A stretch of 6,869 bases of DNA from Fimbriimonadales bacterium (lineage in GTDB: Bacteria; Armatimonadota; Fimbriimonadia; Fimbriimonadales; GBS-DC), in NCBI GenBank assembly GCA_026416065.1, contig JAOAFW010000036.1:1-6869 (forward strand), read 5' to 3'. Numbering within the stretch: position 1 is the first letter of the stretch; each line of letters begins with the position of its first letter. A model generated the notes under the pieces. It saw only the letters and a program-made list of their open reading frames with translations, was not told the DNA's origin and made no database searches. The position numbers and the translations under genes are program-made. Below, piece by piece: positions 5,024 to 6,869 of the stretch.

Positions 5024-6112
5024 ATGCAGAAGCGCAACCGTTTTTGGTGGGCAATCCCGTTCACCATCGGGATTTTGTTGTGGGGCGTCTGGAGTGTGGT
5101 GTTCTCCTCCACGCCTCTGAAAGAAGGTTCCAAAGCCCCTGAATTCACCCTGACCGGCAGCGACGGCAACACCTATCGCCTGAGTGACTTTCAGGGGAAG
5201 CGCATTGTGTTGATATTCTACCCCCAATCGAATACTCCCGGCTGCACCGCGCAGAACTGCGCAGTACGCGACCAGTATGATAAAATCACTCAGCACGCGG
5301 TTGTGTTTGGCATCAGCGTCGACTCGCCCGAAACCCAGGCCAATTTCGTCAAGCAGCATAACCTCAAGCACGTGGTCCTGGCTGATTCAGACGGCAAGGT
5401 CGCCGAAGCATATGGCGTGCGCACCGCTGCCGGATTCGCCAGCCGCACAACCTATGTGATAGCACCCGACGGGACTATCGAGAAGGTATTCGAGAAAGCA
5501 GGCACCAGCAACCACGCTGACGAACTGCTAAGATACTTCAATGCGAGCGCCCAGCAGGGTACTGCCCCTGCCGTCGCTGAGAAACCAGAAATCGGCAAGC
5601 GCGTGCCGAATTTCACCCTGCCGAACATGAACCCGCTTGAGGGGCTGCCCAAAGAGGTAACCCTCTACGACATTAAAGATAAGAAAGCGATTGTGATCAT
5701 CTATATCGCCACGCGCTGCCCTGTGTCGCTGGATTACGACGAGCGCATGGCAAACCTTGCCAAAGAGTACTCCGACAAGGGCGTGATGTTCCTTGGGATT
5801 AACTCCAACCACATCGAGCCTGCGTCGGAAGTTACCGAGCATGCCAAAAACAAGGGCTTCACGTTCCCCGTGTTGAAAGACGAGGGCAATCGAGTGGCGG
5901 ACATGTATGAGGCGAAGGTTACCCCCGAAGTGTTCGTGCTGGACTCGAACTTCGTGTTGCGCTATCACGGGCGTATTGATGACAGCCAGAACCCGCAGCG
6001 TGTGAACCAGCGTGACCTGAAAAACGCGCTGGACGCGATACTGTCGGGCAAAGAGCCGCCCGTGAAGGAGACGCGCGCCTTCGGTTGTACCATCAAGCGC
6101 GTGCAGCGGTAG
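5024..6112 (+). CDS. Membrane-anchored PrxQ/BCP – PRX_like1 fusion protein
   Basis: From ATG 5024 the protein has 362 residues. One hydrophobic segment (7-29, F-W-W-A-I-P to V-V-F) without a clear cleavage site should anchor it in the inner membrane with the rest outside. Domain 1 (about 32-172) is an atypical 2-Cys peroxiredoxin of the PrxQ/BCP kind. It has the P-x-x-x-T-x-x-C motif (67-74) with peroxidatic Cys74, resolving Cys79 five residues on, and Arg141 in S-R-T-T-Y. These enzymes reduce hydroperoxides. Domain 2 (about 188-357) resembles the PRX_like1 (cd02969) group: R-V-P-N-F-T-L-P, A-T-R-C-P-V-S with Cys232, L-G-I-N-S-N, T-P-E-V-F-V-L-D, G-R-I-D-D and a late G-C-T-I-K with Cys355. 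It lacks the PxxxTxxC motif and a CxxC pair, so it may use Cys232/Cys355 to pass electrons, possibly to domain 1; this is inference. The gene has its own promoter, ends in a strong terminator, and converges on a DUF2892 gene. Confidence 0.9.
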   Translation: MQKRNRFWWAIPFTIGILLWGVWSVVFSSTPLKEGSKAPEFTLTGSDGNTYRLSDFQGKRIVLIFYPQSNTPGCTAQNCAVRDQYDKITQHAVVFGISVDSPETQANFVKQHNLKHVVLADSDGKVAEAYGVRTAAGFASRTTYVIAPDGTIEKVFEKAGTSNHADELLRYFNASAQQGTAPAVAEKPEIGKRVPNFTLPNMNPLEGLPKEVTLYDIKDKKAIVIIYIATRCPVSLDYDERMANLAKEYSDKGVMFLGINSNHIEPASEVTEHAKNKGFTFPVLKDEGNRVADMYEAKVTPEVFVLDSNFVLRYHGRIDDSQNPQRVNQRDLKNALDAILSGKEPPVKETRAFGCTIKRVQR

Positions 6113-6117
6113 TCTGA

Positions 6118-6157
6118 TAAACGGGTATGACGGCGTCTCCGCCGTCGTACCCGTTTA
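6118..6157. terminator. Bidirectional 18-bp terminator
   Basis: Arms 6118-6135 and 6140-6157 pair over 18 bp with a single T-G wobble (6128/6147) and a four-base TCTC loop. The stem is bounded by TAAA on the left and TTTA on the right, so each strand has a short A/T edge. It begins 5 bases after the peroxiredoxin stop. Its right end holds the TAA stop codon (6155-6157) of the minus-strand gene, so one hairpin should serve both convergent transcripts. Confidence 0.85.
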
Positions 6158-6346
6158 CTGCTGCTTCACCTTGCAGGTAGAGATACCGAGTAGCTTATAG
6201 GCGGGGCAGACGCCCACAATCCCGGTGAGGAGGGGTATAATTCCGATTGCGCCCCACCAGCTCTGTGCGTAGATACCCCAGCCGATAAGCGCGGCGCCGA
6301 TCACAACTCGCAAAGTTCGATCTAATCCGCAGGCATTTGTTCCCAT
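6155..6346 (-). CDS. DUF2892 / YgaP-like small membrane protein
   Basis: The 63-residue protein matches the DUF2892 (PF11127) transmembrane module: N-terminal N-x-C-G-x-x-D-R-x-L-R (4-13), a first membrane helix at about 12-27, a W-W turn, a second helix at about 31-47, and the conserved end C-P-A-Y-K-L-L-G-I-S-T-C (47-58). The module occurs alone or fused to rhodanese in YgaP of E. coli, where it forms the membrane part of a sulfur-transfer protein; here no rhodanese is attached. The role is unknown. The two C-terminal cysteines, Cys47 and Cys58, are typical of the family and could be redox- or metal-active. Start ATG at 6346 is supported by AGGAGG (6352-6357), five bases upstream. It converges on the peroxiredoxin fusion, shares its terminator, and is divergent from the ABC gene. 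Confidence 0.88.
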   Translation of the reverse strand: MGTNACGLDRTLRVVIGAALIGWGIYAQSWWGAIGIIPLLTGIVGVCPAYKLLGISTCKVKQQ

Positions 6347-6446
6347 AATAGCCTCCTGTTCAGGGATACGGTTTGCTTTCGCTAACAGTTCCTTAAGTAT
6401 CTATCCCCCTGTAAAAACTCTCTTTGACGCCGAAAATTACCTCTGG
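6347..6446. promoter_or_regulatory. 100-bp divergent intergenic region
   Basis: This gap must hold promoters for the DUF2892 gene (minus) and probably the ABC gene (plus). I see no convincing -10/-35 pair for either. An imperfect dyad is visible: CAGGGATAC (6361-6369) against GTATC (6397-6401) and TATCCCCCTG (6402-6411). It could be an operator or chance. TTGACG at 6424-6429 resembles a -35, but its -10 would fall inside the ABC start codon. Confidence 0.3.
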
Positions 6447-6869
6447 ATGCTTGCGATTGCGGTGCATAATCTGGTGGTTGCCTATCGGCGGTGGTTCAAG
6501 CCCCCCGTCCGCGCCGTGGATAGCCTCAGCTTCGAGGTGCAGGAGGGCGAGATTGTCGGCTTTCTGGGGGTGAACGGCGCGGGCAAGACCAGCACGATTA
6601 AGACGCTGGTGGGGTTCCAGCCCCCCACCTCAGGCGAGGCGCGGATTTTCGGGATGAGCGCGACCGACGCCCGCGCCCGGCAACTCGTGGGGTTCCTGCC
6701 TGAAACCGCGCTCTATTCGCCCTACCTAACGCCCTACGAGACCCTGCGCCTGTACGGCGAACTACACGGCTTGCGGGGACGCACGCTCAAGGCGCAAATC
6801 GAGGCGTTGCTGGAAGCGGTGAACCTCGCGAGCAAGATGCATACGCTCAACAAAAACCTCTCCAAAGGG
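6447..6869 (+). CDS. ABC transporter ATP-binding protein, ABC-2 type (3' partial)
   Basis: The first 141 residues are visible and run off the window. The N-terminus follows the pattern of ABC-2 exporter ATPases: A-V-H-N-L-V-V-A-Y, A-V-D-S-L-S-F-E-V, then Walker A G-V-N-G-A-G-K-T-S (41-49). At the Q-loop the sequence reads F-L-P-E (83-86), with Glu where Gln is usual, a variant common in drug, antibiotic and gliding-type ABC-2 exporters. P-Y-L-T-P-Y-E-T-L-R-L-Y-G (92-104) is also typical. The frame ends at L-S-K-G (138-141), the beginning of the signature motif; Walker B, D-loop and H-loop lie outside. The ATPase would work in the cytoplasm with a membrane permease, probably encoded downstream. 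The ATG at 6447 has no clear Shine-Dalgarno, but the next start (GTG 6462) would cut the conserved first strand. The substrate cannot be told. Confidence 0.9.
   Translation, partial: MLAIAVHNLVVAYRRWFKPPVRAVDSLSFEVQEGEIVGFLGVNGAGKTSTIKTLVGFQPPTSGEARIFGMSATDARARQLVGFLPETALYSPYLTPYETLRLYGELHGLRGRTLKAQIEALLEAVNLASKMHTLNKNLSKG

Noticed and set aside
5528..5968. 146-codon minus-strand open frame inside the peroxiredoxin gene
   Set aside because: It is antisense to the conserved second domain, is His/Val/Arg-rich without motifs, and has no separate promoter or ribosome site.
6122..6130. GGGTATGAC as a fourth member of the GGGTA promoter set
   Set aside because: It lies in the left arm of the terminator hairpin and no plus-strand gene starts within reach.
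6424..6429. TTGACG as a -35 box for the ABC transporter gene
   Set aside because: The matching -10 would fall on the start codon itself, and no TATAAT-like sequence is there.

Overview
The window looks like an ordinary housekeeping stretch of a moderately GC-rich bacterium. The genes are bacterial type with Shine-Dalgarno sites (GGAGG in front of rpsT, the peroxiredoxin gene and the DUF2892 gene). A dockerin-like C-terminus with the phrase D-G-x-V-D-D-A-D-L-L, sitting next to housekeeping genes, recalls thermophilic Armatimonadota. That assignment is an inference from protein flavour, not something the sequence proves. I see no rRNA, tRNA, CRISPR array, insertion sequence or phage gene.

Layout. 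Bases 1-224 are the 3' end of a gene whose product ends in two dockerin-like calcium-loop repeats. A GC-rich inverted repeat (257-291) follows, then the promoter and gene for ribosomal protein S20 (rpsT, 357-650). A perfect 13-bp hairpin (657-698) separates rpsT from a convergent minus-strand pair: a stand-alone LON-domain protein (1894-2568) followed 20 bp later by an RlmI-type 23S rRNA m5C methyltransferase (704-1873). Divergent from the LON gene, with only 39 bp between start codons, is a plus-strand pair: a secreted protein with a bacterial Ig-like domain and TPR repeats (2608-4293), and ruvA (4294-4908), whose ATG directly abuts the TPR gene's stop.

A monocistronic-looking gene follows with its own promoter (5024-6112). 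It encodes a membrane-anchored protein that fuses a PrxQ/BCP peroxiredoxin to a PRX_like1 (cd02969-type) thioredoxin-fold domain. It converges on a small DUF2892/YgaP-type membrane protein (6155-6346, minus). The two share an 18-bp bidirectional terminator. The window closes with the N-terminal 141 residues of an ABC-2-type transporter ATPase (6447-6869, plus).

Functionally, the window mixes translation (S20, RlmI), recombinational repair (RuvA), envelope redox defence (the Prx fusion, perhaps with DUF2892) and export (ABC). Three unrelated genes (rpsT, the LON gene, the Prx fusion) have candidate -10 boxes preceded by the same GGG, giving GGGTA(T/C)A(A/C)T. The LON gene's -10 lies so close to its only possible start codon that its mRNA is probably leaderless. 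These promoter observations and the Prx fusion are the most interesting items. I found no convincing new multi-gene system.
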